Positions 7,712 through 15,523 of a stretch of 64,000 nucleotides of DNA are shown here, in pieces. The translations under genes were made by a program, and so were the position numbers. Position 1 is the first letter of the stretch. Each line of letters starts with the position of its first letter. The DNA comes from Paludibacteraceae bacterium (GTDB lineage: Bacteria; Bacteroidota; Bacteroidia; Bacteroidales; Paludibacteraceae): contig JAFNUD010000073.1 in assembly GCA_017384225.1 (NCBI GenBank), positions 1-64,000 of the forward strand, written 5' to 3'. The notes under the pieces are model-generated. The model was not told the origin of the DNA and did not search any database. It worked only from the letters and a program-made list of their open reading frames with translations.

Positions 7712-8995
7712 TCAGTGCTTTAAGCAGCCTATCGGCACTACTAAAGTGCCGTCTTCAAGGCGCAGTGCATACTTGCCAATAGCCGTTAGCACCATGCGGA
7801 ATGATGGCTTACCAACTTTGTCGGTGTTGATTTTTTTTGCTAATGCATTGAGCGTGATTTGCGCTTCGCTAACAGCATAATCCCCGCCCAGTTTGATTTC
7901 AACCAATCCATACGAGCCATCGCGTCGTTCAATAATGGCATCGCATTCCAACTCATCTTTGTCGCGATAGTGATACACCTTAGCATCAATGGCATCTGCA
8001 TAGACGCGCAAATCGCGCACTGCCATTGTTTCGAACAAAAGCCCAAAGGTATTCATATCGTGCATCAATTTGTCGGGTGTGATACCCAATGCAGCCACTG
8101 CGATACTTGGGTCCACAAAATAGCGCGTATCACTGGTTCGGATTGCCGTTTTAGAACGCAAGTTCGTACTCCATGCTTGCATGTCTTCGACCACAAAGAT
8201 TTTTTCTAATGCATTGATATACGAAGCAATGGTCTTCTCCGACAAGCCCTGTTCATCATTGGCAAGCATATCTTGATATATCGTACTGATGGGTGCAGGC
8301 GTACCTTGTAATCGTCCGAGTGAACGAAGCAAACGGCGCACACGCATCGGATTGCGCAGTGTGCCATCCACACGCGAGACGTCGGATTCGGCAATAGCGT
8401 CCACATAGTTAGATGCAATATGCAACGCATCTTCTGGCTCTTGCGACAGCGTAATAGGCCAACCACCACGGCAAAGGATATGAGCAATGTCTTGCAACTT
8501 ATGTTGATTTTCTCCTAATAACTTTTTAGAAGATTCAGTAAACAATTCTGCCAGACTAACCTCTCCTGTTGATTCTTCAGACTCCCACAAACTCATAGGA
8601 CGCATGCGCAACCATGAGAATCGCCCCGTACCAGTATGCTGGATTTTATCCGTTTCCAATGGGACAGCAGAGCCAGTCAGTATGAATTGCCCTAACTCGC
8701 GACGCTCATCTACTTCCGAACGGATAGTATCCCAAAGTTCTGGAATAGTTTGCCATTCGTCGAATAGGCGAGGTGTTTCGCCATTTAGCAGCAATCTTGG
8801 GTCAATATGGAGCAGGTTACGACTTTCCTGTAATGTTATTGGACTACCAAGCATTAGAGAGCTTTTCGCCTTTTGCATTGCAGTAGTAGATTTGCCACAC
8901 CATTTTGGTCCTTGTACCAAAACAGCTCCCGAAGTACGTAATTTAGAATTAAGCAATAGGTCAGCAATACGCGGTTTGTATTCGAAATTTGCCAT
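7712..8995 (-). CDS. AAA_14/DUF4143 ATP-binding protein
   Basis: A 427-residue protein of the widespread AAA_14 plus DUF4143 family. Walker A is at residues 29-37 (GPKWCGKSTT) and a Walker-B-like LFDEWQ segment is near residue 80, followed by sensor-like FILTGSA. The C-terminal DUF4143 half has the nuclease-like DELECDAI...YGLVEIKLGG pattern (Asp, then Glu-x-Lys), which resembles a restriction-endonuclease-like fold. These proteins are common and multicopy in gut Bacteroidota, and their function is unresolved. The gene has its own promoter at 9026-9058. Iterons lie upstream of it and palindromes downstream, and both sides are flanked by the 180-bp direct repeats. Confidence 0.85.
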   Translation of the reverse strand: MANFEYKPRIADLLLNSKLRTSGAVLVQGPKWCGKSTTAMQKAKSSLMLGSPITLQESRNLLHIDPRLLLNGETPRLFDEWQTIPELWDTIRSEVDERRELGQFILTGSAVPLETDKIQHTGTGRFSWLRMRPMSLWESEESTGEVSLAELFTESSKKLLGENQHKLQDIAHILCRGGWPITLSQEPEDALHIASNYVDAIAESDVSRVDGTLRNPMRVRRLLRSLGRLQGTPAPISTIYQDMLANDEQGLSEKTIASYINALEKIFVVEDMQAWSTNLRSKTAIRTSDTRYFVDPSIAVAALGITPDKLMHDMNTFGLLFETMAVRDLRVYADAIDAKVYHYRDKDELECDAIIERRDGSYGLVEIKLGGDYAVSEAQITLNALAKKINTDKVGKPSFRMVLTAIGKYALRLEDGTLVVPIGCLKH

Positions 8996-9025
8996 AGTGA
9001 TATGTTGTTAGTTTCAAAATTCGCT

Positions 9026-9058
9026 GCAAAGGTACAACTTTTTTTTGAATCAGGCAAG
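9026..9058 (-). promoter_or_regulatory. Promoter of the DUF4143 gene
   Basis: On the minus strand: CTTG (9058-9055), a 20-base spacer, then TACCTTTGC (9034-9026), 31 bases upstream of the ATG. The iteron array begins 16 bases upstream of the -33 box. Confidence 0.75.
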
Positions 9059-9074
9059 CGTTTTTAGAGTTTTT

Positions 9075-9300
9075 ACCGAGTTTGGCGGAAAATTTTTACC
9101 GAGTTTGGCGGAAAATTTTTACCGAGTTTGGCGGAAATAGTTGTAAAAACATCTGTTATTATGAGTGAAAAACAAGAAAATAACTTTTCATTGATATACA
9201 ATCGCTTACAAATACTTTTAAGGCGTTTGGCGAAAAATTACTATAGCGTTTGGCGTCACTTTTACCGAGTTTGGCGGAAAATTTTTACCGAGTTTGGCGG
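9075..9300. repeat. 23-bp iterons in two clusters upstream of the DUF4143 promoter
   Basis: The core ACCGAGTTTGGCGG occurs at 9075, 9098 and 9121 (exact 23-base period) and again at 9264 and 9287. Two degenerate units (GCGTTTGGCG) lie at 9223 and 9246, also 23 apart. Units are joined by A/T-rich linkers, so this is not a CRISPR array. Because 23 is not a multiple of three the reading frame shifts at each unit, which argues against coding. A decameric CACGGA word follows at 9311, 9321 and 9331. Cooperative protein binding is the most natural reading. Confidence 0.85.
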
Positions 9301-9361
9301 AAATACCTCCCACGGACGAGCACGGATGTGCACGGAAACACGGTATATAAATCCAAATATG

Positions 9362-9541
9362 TCAATACGTCAAAGAACATGTTTTGTTCGGCGAGCCGAA
9401 CGTTGTGTGTCGCAGTGCGACGTTGATATGTTATTTGCACTTAATGTGCGTTGTTTTGAGTTATCAAGGTTCAGAGCGAAGCGATAAGGCTCCTTGCCTT
9501 TAGCCTCTAACCTTTAACCTATAGCGGCTTCGCCGCGAAAG
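9362..9541. repeat. Structured dispersed repeat, copy 2 (about 180 bp)
   Basis: The direct partner of 7390-7573. About 93-95 % of bases match by eye over the first 165. It keeps the TTCGGCGAGCCGAA and GTCGCAGTGCGAC palindromes and ends with GCGGCTTCGCCGC plus GAAAG. The inverted-terminus element at 9542-9718 begins at the next base, suggesting a preferred insertion point or a shared boundary. Confidence 0.85.
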
Positions 9542-9718
9542 AATGATATGATGAAAGTCATGTAGCAAGTGCGCTGTCCCGTCCTGAAAAAGGTGCTCAA
9601 AGTGTAGAAATAAGTAGTTTGAGAGGGTGGTACTGCCACGTACATAGTGGTAACGTGGTGGTAACGATGTGGTAACGATACTTCTCAGAGATTTTAGATA
9701 GATTTTTATCATATCATT
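9542..9718. mobile_element. 177-bp MITE-like element with 11-bp terminal inverted repeats
   Basis: AATGATATGAT at 9542-9552 and its exact reverse complement ATCATATCATT at 9708-9718 bound a non-coding segment. Inside, GTGGTAACG occurs at 9647, 9658 and 9669 (11-base period, one face of the helix), next to a GTGG/CCAC inverted repeat at 9627-9639. I see no clear target-site duplication and no transposase. It could be a non-autonomous transposable element, or a protein-binding or recombination site. Confidence 0.5.
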
Positions 9719-9827
9719 ATTTCAAGGAACGCATGCACGCATACGCGCGCTACAAAATACAAACATGAGTCAGCGAAAAACTGACCGTTTATATACATTT
9801 CTCCAAAAAGATACACTTAATTGGAGG

Positions 9828-9899
9828 CTAATCAATTGATAACGAAAATGATACGCCAAGATTTACAAAATCAAAGTGGAGTGTCTTAACCGTTTTCAT
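9828..9899 (-). other. 23-codon frame directly behind an orphan promoter
   Basis: The ATG at 9899 lies about 13 bases from the -7 box of the promoter at 9912-9944. The frame reads MKTVKTLHFDFVNLGVSFSL and stops at TAG 9828. After the stop the same phase continues for 12 more sense codons. This could be a leader peptide, a genuine micropeptide, or the 5' stub of a decayed gene such as a transposase. I do not recognise it. Confidence 0.3.
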
Positions 9900-9911
9900 T
9901 TGATTTGCGTT

Positions 9912-9944
9912 GCAAAGTTACGATTTTTATTTGAATTGTACAAA
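9912..9944 (-). promoter_or_regulatory. Orphan leftward promoter
   Basis: On the minus strand: TTTG (9944-9941), a 20-base spacer, then TAACTTTGC (9920-9912). This is a near-perfect promoter that faces a region with no recognisable gene. Confidence 0.65.
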
Positions 9945-10086
9945 TAGGAGCGGAAATATCCAAAAAAAAGTAGATATTGTAACATGGAGATAGCAAAACG
10001 CAATCGTCGCTTGCAGTGTAAACATAACAGAATAGATAAGTGGAGTATGCAAAAAGTAGCCGTATTCTGTGAAAAAAGCGTAAATA

Positions 10087-10119
10087 CTTGTATATGTGAA
10101 AAAGAAATTGTACCTTTGC
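10087..10119 (+). promoter_or_regulatory. Promoter of era
   Basis: CTTG at 10087-10090, a 20-base spacer, then TACCTTTGC at 10111-10119. The era ATG is at 10188, giving a leader of about 60 bases. Confidence 0.75.
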
Positions 10120-10187
10120 ATTCGCATTTGATGAATCAAGTGTTGAAGTTAGTACAAGTGCGTAAAATTAATGAATTTTGAAATAAG

Positions 10188-11093
10188 ATGCATAAATCTG
10201 GTTTTGTAAATATTGTAGGAAATCCCAATGTGGGTAAGTCCACCTTGATGAATGTGCTGGTGGGCGAACGCTTGTCTATTATCACCTCAAAGGCACAAAC
10301 TACACGTCATCGTATCATGGGAATCGTGAATGGCGATGACTTTCAAATGGTATATTCAGATACTCCAGGCGTCTTGCAACCTAACTATAAGTTGCAAGAA
10401 CAGATGCTCGAATTTTCGCGCTCGGCATTGGTGGATGCAGATGTATTGCTGTATGTGACAGATGTACAAGATAATCCCGATAAAAATGCCGACTTTCTGG
10501 ATAAGGTGAAACGCCTGAAGAATGTGCGAATCTTCCTCGTAATCAATAAGATTGATCTTACGACCCAAGAGACACTTGAGCAGTTGGTGGAGTATTGGCA
10601 CCGCGTACTGCCAGAGGCTACGGTGTTTCCTATCTCTGCGCAGCAGAAATTTGGTACAGACCAACTCTTCGCTGCTATCCGCGAAGCCTTGCCTGTATGT
10701 CCGCCTTTCTTCCCCAAAGACCAACTGACCGACAAATCGTCGCGCTTCTTTGTGGATGAGATGATTCGTGAGAAAATCCTGCTCAACTACGACAAAGAGA
10801 TTCCTTATAGCGTAGAGGTGGAAGTGGAGACATTTCATGACGAAGAACCCGATGAGCAACATCCCGAAGGTATGATTCGTATTGGCGCTATCATTTATGT
10901 AGAACGTGATAGCCAAAAAGGAATCATCATCGGTAAGGGCGGCAAAGCCCTCAAGCGAGTAGGCACACAAGCGAGAAAAGAAATCGAAGCATTCTTTGGT
11001 AAACCCGTTTTTCTGCAACTATTTGTGAAGGTGGATAAAGACTGGCGCTCGTCGCAAACACGACTTCGCCATTATGGATATGATTTGAATTAA
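10188..11093 (+). CDS. era: GTPase Era
   Basis: A 301-residue GTPase that binds the 3' end of 16S rRNA and assists assembly of the 30S subunit. G1 is GNPNVGKST (residues 11-19), G3 is DTPG, G4 is NKID near residue 122, and the effector region has TTRHRIMGI. The C-terminal KH domain contains IIGKGGKALKRVGTQARKEI. Length and motif order are normal for Era. It is monocistronic, with its own promoter and a hairpin terminator that begins at the stop codon. Confidence 0.97.
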   Translation: MHKSGFVNIVGNPNVGKSTLMNVLVGERLSIITSKAQTTRHRIMGIVNGDDFQMVYSDTPGVLQPNYKLQEQMLEFSRSALVDADVLLYVTDVQDNPDKNADFLDKVKRLKNVRIFLVINKIDLTTQETLEQLVEYWHRVLPEATVFPISAQQKFGTDQLFAAIREALPVCPPFFPKDQLTDKSSRFFVDEMIREKILLNYDKEIPYSVEVEVETFHDEEPDEQHPEGMIRIGAIIYVERDSQKGIIIGKGGKALKRVGTQARKEIEAFFGKPVFLQLFVKVDKDWRSSQTRLRHYGYDLN

Positions 11094-11121
11094 AAAATGC
11101 TCCCGTTGAGGAGCATTTTTT
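11092..11121. terminator. Bidirectional terminator between era and the C10 peptidase gene
   Basis: AAAAAATGCTCC, a 6-base loop, then GGAGCATTTTTT. It has T tracts on both strands and can end both converging transcripts. It begins at the era stop codon. Confidence 0.9.
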
Positions 11122-11145
11122 ATGGTGTATAGTAGAGGAACTGGT

Positions 11146-13710
11146 TTATTTTGAGATAAATACCTTTTGTCCTTGGAGAATATACACACCACTTTGTGGC
11201 ACATCGAATGGTAGCTTGTCGTTGGCAGGTTTGCTATCCACCAGTCTGCCCATGAGATCGTAGAGGTAGAGCGTCTCGTCGGAAGTGATATCTACTACGT
11301 CTGTAGGGATAGTGGCTATGGTGAATGTAGCTTCGACTGCATCGCCGAGATAATACTCTTGCGCTTCGTCCACAGGGCGAATCCATAGCGTATAGTTGCC
11401 ATCTTCCATATCCTCTAATCTGGCATTTTTGAAATCAATAATACCTTCTGCCACAACTTCGCCGTCTTCTTTCGTAATCTTAATATGGAAGTAAGGTGCA
11501 TCGCTTTCCCAACCGAAATGTGCTGTGCTTCCCTCGGTAGTGACTACCAAGTTGCGAATCGTGTAATCAAGAACCACAGTGCTGATTGTGAATGTCGCTT
11601 CTACTGCATCACCGATATAGTACTCTTGCGCTTCGTCCACAGGGCGGATCCACAGCGTGTAGTTACCATCTTCCATATCTTCTAATTTGGCATTTTTGAA
11701 GTCAATAATGGTGTTGACAATGCTTGTACCGTCGTCTTGAGTGATTTTGACATGGAAATAAGGCGCTTCGCTCTCCCAACTGAAATGCACTGTGCTGCCC
11801 TCTGTGGAGACTTCCAAGTTGCGAATAGTGTAATCAATGACTACTGTGCTGATTGTGAAAGTAGTTTCGACTGCATCGCCGATATAGTATTCTTTTGCTG
11901 CATCTACAGGACGAATCCACAGGGTGTAGTTGCCATCTTCCAGTTCTGTAACCTGCACATTTTTGAAATCAATAGTACCTTCTGCTACAACGTCGCCCTC
12001 TTCTTTTGTGATCTTAACATGGAAGTTAGGTGCTTCGCTCTCAAACGAGAAAAATACTGTATCTTGGCTGGTGGTGACTTGTAGGTTTTTGATGGAGTAA
12101 TCCACAGAATTTTCGCTGAAGATAAACTGTGTGTTAGTAACAGTGAATGGTATGCGCACTTCGCCTACTTCCTTGACGAGGATAGGATGGTCAATACCAG
12201 CATCATCTACATAGCGAATCTCTAATTCATAATTACCTGTTGCTAACGAATTAGGCAATGATTCTGATAGCTGGATTGGGTCGGTATAGTAGTAGCCAAC
12301 AGGTAATTCGATTGTACCTATTGGTATTTGGCTGATGAGTGCGCCATTGCTGTCATAAATGAAATATGTTACCATTCCCGCAGCAGTTGTCAAACCCGAA
12401 CTGGTGAAATTTTCGAGGGAAAAACTCACGGACTTGTTTTTGCTAATCTCGTCAGCAGAGGTGCGGATGAGCTGGTCAATAGTAACCAAGGGCAACGCAT
12501 CACCGCCTGCATTGGGCTTGATATTCGTATATGCTACAACTCTTTCGGTGAATGCCAAATCGCTTGTGCTGCCACCTGTGCCTTGGTGCTCTGGATCAAG
12601 GGCAGATAGGGTGAAATAACCATTTGCAGTGCCATTCCAACCCCAGTTGATATGCAAGTAGCCATCGCTTCTCATGCCATCGCAGACGAAAGCGTGTCCC
12701 TCTTGATTGATAGTGGCACCGCTGAAATATACAGGGCGACCAGTTTGTAGGTCAGTAGCAATAGTCTGCAATATGTTGTCTTCTTTCATATAGTCTTTAG
12801 GCAGTATGTTGATTGCTTTGTCGTAATCAAAATACTTGGTTATTGCAACTAAGGCAACATTTGATGTCGTTCCGCTACCCTCTACGGTATAGTCCATATC
12901 AGCAGCTACGCCCACATGATACATCAACGTGGCTACGGCATTGGCTTGGGTGGTGGTATATGAGTTTTCGTAGCTGGGTATCATATTTGCCCAATCGTAA
13001 GTGGTATTGCCGAAGTTAGCACTTACGCTCAATTGCTTGGTGGCAGTGGTATAAGAATGGCTGCCCTTACCTCTGGTAGGGTGCTTATGTACGTACATGA
13101 TTTGGCTCAAGGCAGTAGCTACGCAGCCCGTAACGGTACGTTGACCATCGTAGGTTGGACAATAGTTGTTGAAAGGTTTTCCTTGTCCCCATACGGTATT
13201 TCCCAAGATAGGGCTAATGGTGGGGTAGGTGTCTGCACTCGGTTTGCGCTTGATAGTTTCTAATCGTGTGGAATTGTGCTGCGCAGCTACTAATTTCATT
13301 GCTTGATAGTTAGTAGTCTCCTGTGCCAACTCATCGGCATACATCTGTAGCCAGAAAAGCATGTTGTTGGGGATATTGTTCTCATCGAAATATCCCTCGT
13401 CGGAGTAACCCAAAATAGCACGTGCGTGGTCTTGGGCAGCTACGAGTACGAATCCCTGATTTTCGCTGTTGAATACATATACAGCTGGGGTGATGCTATC
13501 TGTTTGCAGTTGCGTGTAAGCTAATTCTACAGGCACGCTCACGGTGGTAGCCTGGCTGGCTTGGCGTATGCGCTTGGCAGGTACGGACTCGCCACGCAAC
13601 TGGATGAATGAACTAGCTATGGCACTGGCTTCTTGCACGGTGCGAGCTTCGATAGATAGACTATGTAGGCATAAGATGCCTATTGCTAAAAAAGTGTAAA
13701 TTTTTTTCAT
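11146..13710 (-). CDS. Secreted C10-family (streptopain-like) cysteine peptidase with tandem C-terminal repeats
   Basis: An 854-residue exported cysteine protease. A signal peptide (to about residue 22) is followed by an inhibitory prodomain of the Spi/C10 type. The catalytic domain has the nucleophile Cys in TVTGCVATALSQIM (about residue 195), the catalytic His in GHAFVCDG, and the INWGWNG motif. Residues 535 to about 800 consist of three tandem repeats of about 89 residues, each containing DGNYTLWIRPVD and a YYIGDAV-type segment. The C-terminus (YLYDLMGRLVDS...GVYILQGQKV) resembles a T9SS type-A sorting domain. It follows the membrane-protein gene at 13729 by 18 bases and probably shares its promoter. 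Confidence 0.88.
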   Translation of the reverse strand: MKKIYTFLAIGILCLHSLSIEARTVQEASAIASSFIQLRGESVPAKRIRQASQATTVSVPVELAYTQLQTDSITPAVYVFNSENQGFVLVAAQDHARAILGYSDEGYFDENNIPNNMLFWLQMYADELAQETTNYQAMKLVAAQHNSTRLETIKRKPSADTYPTISPILGNTVWGQGKPFNNYCPTYDGQRTVTGCVATALSQIMYVHKHPTRGKGSHSYTTATKQLSVSANFGNTTYDWANMIPSYENSYTTTQANAVATLMYHVGVAADMDYTVEGSGTTSNVALVAITKYFDYDKAINILPKDYMKEDNILQTIATDLQTGRPVYFSGATINQEGHAFVCDGMRSDGYLHINWGWNGTANGYFTLSALDPEHQGTGGSTSDLAFTERVVAYTNIKPNAGGDALPLVTIDQLIRTSADEISKNKSVSFSLENFTSSGLTTAAGMVTYFIYDSNGALISQIPIGTIELPVGYYYTDPIQLSESLPNSLATGNYELEIRYVDDAGIDHPILVKEVGEVRIPFTVTNTQFIFSENSVDYSIKNLQVTTSQDTVFFSFESEAPNFHVKITKEEGDVVAEGTIDFKNVQVTELEDGNYTLWIRPVDAAKEYYIGDAVETTFTISTVVIDYTIRNLEVSTEGSTVHFSWESEAPYFHVKITQDDGTSIVNTIIDFKNAKLEDMEDGNYTLWIRPVDEAQEYYIGDAVEATFTISTVVLDYTIRNLVVTTEGSTAHFGWESDAPYFHIKITKEDGEVVAEGIIDFKNARLEDMEDGNYTLWIRPVDEAQEYYLGDAVEATFTIATIPTDVVDITSDETLYLYDLMGRLVDSKPANDKLPFDVPQSGVYILQGQKVFISK

Positions 13711-13728
13711 AACTTGTAATAGTGGGGG

Positions 13729-15426
13729 TTATATAAAGCAGTAACATACACGGAATCCACAAAGATATAATGCTAATACGGCAGCAGTGATACCTATTAG
13801 AATGGCTGTAATCGCAATGGTCCATTTGCTAACTTTGGTGAGTTGCTTGGTCTTAGCATGAGGGTCTGTCAGTTTGACAAGAGGGTATTGTGCTTGTTCG
13901 GTAAGGGTGTTACCAAACAATACATTCACTATCGCATCTGCGTTAATGGCCCAACCATTGGCGTTAAGCAGCGGGGCAAGGTTGCGCTTGCGCAGTTTCA
14001 TCCATGCCAGTATCATAGACGGACCACTAATAACCAATAAAAGCGAGATGATAGCGACCGGTAGTGCCCACCATGCAGAGAGGGCAATGCTCTTTACTCC
14101 TGTTGCCAGCGAAGTTAAGAAACTACCGATATATCCCACTGCCATACCAATCGCAGCAAAGATACCAGCGAACTTGGCAATATCGAATGGCGCAGGCTGA
14201 GCAGGCTTGTCTGATGTGGCAGCAGGGGTAGTCTGCAATTTGGTGGTTAGGTCAGCGAAGGACTTCTTCTCTTTCTCAGCAGCGGATTTGGTGATAAGTC
14301 CGCTGACCCAGTCTCCTAATTTGCGGTAGGGACTCCAGAAAGCTTGTCCTATAGAGATAGGATTGTCAATAATCTTGATTACTTCGGCTTCCCAGTCGCG
14401 TCCTTGGCGGTCATAGAATAGGGCGTTTTTGCCCACTTTCAGATTGCGTATATCGCCCACCGTCATGGCAGCGACAATTTGCATTGTCTGTCCCGAAGCG
14501 TGGTGCTTGCAATTGCAATAGATAAGGAACATACCACTATCGATAGCTTGTGTATTATGCTTCGCCATGTCGCTGACTTTCAAGCAGAGGTGACATGCGC
14601 GTTGGTCGATGACCAAAGTTCCTGCTTGGAAGATTGCCCATGGGTCTTCATCATCTGCGCCTCGTCCTAATAATGCCTTTGTACGCTTGGTATAGAAGTC
14701 CTGAAACGATACAAAGTTGCGCAGCAGGGTCACATAATCACGGCAGAGTAATAGCAGTTTCTCCAAAGGCTTGTATTGCGCTTGCGCAGTGGCCAACATG
14801 GCAGCATTCGCCATCTCTGCAGCAGCTTTACTTGATTCATAATCAGCAATCTGCTTACCCATCTTGTCAAACGCCTCCTCTGTGATTCCTGGTGCTACAG
14901 CATCCGCGGGTAGGGTAGCCAACCCCAATGCTTGGAGCTTAATGGTTTGAAAATAAGTGGTATAATTATCTTTGCATGCTTTGTATGCAGCTATCACATC
15001 TGCTGCGTAAGGTGCTTCGGGTAGGGCTTGTGCCTCAATCGTAGCTCCAGCAACGGCAGCCTTGACCGCCTCTAAGGTTACTATACCGTCTGTTGCCAAT
15101 GGGGTGGCTATAGCAAGCAATGCTTCATCCGCAATCTCCGTCAATGCCAATGCTGCTTTGCCATCGAAAAGCACTTGTGGGTTGTTCAATACGTGGCATA
15201 ACCACTTTGCGGTGTGAATCACATCGGAGATATGAATCTTGCTATCGTTGTTGTTATCCATGTACTGCAAACTTTCGTCGGGAATCTCTAAACCCGAAAC
15301 GGGACATGCCAGTACAGCCCACAGCTTCTCATCCAACTCGGCTAAGTGCTGAATATCTTTGCCATCTTTGATGACTACACGTGTATCGCCACCTATATTG
15401 GCATATTTCCAAGTGTGTTTTGACAT
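13729..15426 (-). CDS. Unknown 565-residue membrane protein with EF-hand-like loop
   Basis: I do not recognise the family. The start at 15426 (MSKHTWKYANIGGDTR) is preferred because the 21-codon upstream extension would run through the promoter at 15466-15498. Residues 55-75 contain MDNNNDSKIHISDV, which matches the acidic loop of an EF-hand. The middle is Ala-rich and helical. A Cys/His cluster (CNCKHH) lies near residue 310. Hydrophobic segments near residues 430-480 and 545-560 are probable membrane helices. It is the first gene of an operon with the C10 peptidase, so a link to that enzyme's export or control is conceivable but unproven. Confidence 0.6.
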   Translation of the reverse strand: MSKHTWKYANIGGDTRVVIKDGKDIQHLAELDEKLWAVLACPVSGLEIPDESLQYMDNNNDSKIHISDVIHTAKWLCHVLNNPQVLFDGKAALALTEIADEALLAIATPLATDGIVTLEAVKAAVAGATIEAQALPEAPYAADVIAAYKACKDNYTTYFQTIKLQALGLATLPADAVAPGITEEAFDKMGKQIADYESSKAAAEMANAAMLATAQAQYKPLEKLLLLCRDYVTLLRNFVSFQDFYTKRTKALLGRGADDEDPWAIFQAGTLVIDQRACHLCLKVSDMAKHNTQAIDSGMFLIYCNCKHHASGQTMQIVAAMTVGDIRNLKVGKNALFYDRQGRDWEAEVIKIIDNPISIGQAFWSPYRKLGDWVSGLITKSAAEKEKKSFADLTTKLQTTPAATSDKPAQPAPFDIAKFAGIFAAIGMAVGYIGSFLTSLATGVKSIALSAWWALPVAIISLLLVISGPSMILAWMKLRKRNLAPLLNANGWAINADAIVNVLFGNTLTEQAQYPLVKLTDPHAKTKQLTKVSKWTIAITAILIGITAAVLALYLCGFRVCYCFI

Positions 15427-15465
15427 AATCGTATAGGCTTTTAGTATAAAATTCACAAAATCGCT

Positions 15466-15498
15466 GCAAAAGTACAAAAATATTTGCATATATACAAA
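15466..15498 (-). promoter_or_regulatory. Leftward promoter of the membrane protein/C10 operon
   Basis: On the minus strand: TTTG (15498-15495), a 20-base spacer, then TACTTTTGC (15474-15466). It overlaps the rpsA promoter on the other strand. Confidence 0.7.
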
Positions 15499-15515
15499 AA
15501 AAGTTGTACCTTTGC
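15483..15515 (+). promoter_or_regulatory. Promoter of rpsA
   Basis: TTTG at 15483-15486, a 20-base spacer, then TACCTTTGC at 15507-15515, a consensus match. It is interleaved with the divergent promoter at 15466-15498. Confidence 0.8.
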
Positions 15516-15523
15516 GCGCTTTT

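Larger units (their letters stand above)
9719..10086. other. Gap without a convincing protein gene
   Basis: About 370 bases between the inverted-terminus element and the era promoter. It contains a palindrome (ATCAATTGAT, 9831-9840 region), a GTCAG/CTGAC hairpin near 9768-9785, a leftward promoter at 9912-9944 and a 23-codon frame behind it. It may be decayed mobile DNA. Confidence 0.5.

Noticed and set aside
9075..9300. Possible CRISPR array
   Set aside because: Units are separated by only a few A/T bases with no unique spacers, and there are no cas genes.
9128..9487. 119-codon plus-strand frame through the iterons and repeat copy 2
   Set aside because: It is built from non-coding repeats with a 23-base period that breaks the frame, it has no promoter or family match, and its second half lies in the 180-bp repeat.
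9984..10181. 65-codon frame upstream of era
   Set aside because: It contains the era promoter and has no homology or ribosome-entry evidence.
15427..15489. N-terminal extension of the 565-residue membrane protein
   Set aside because: It would run through the promoter at 15466-15498; the ATG at 15426 is the better start.
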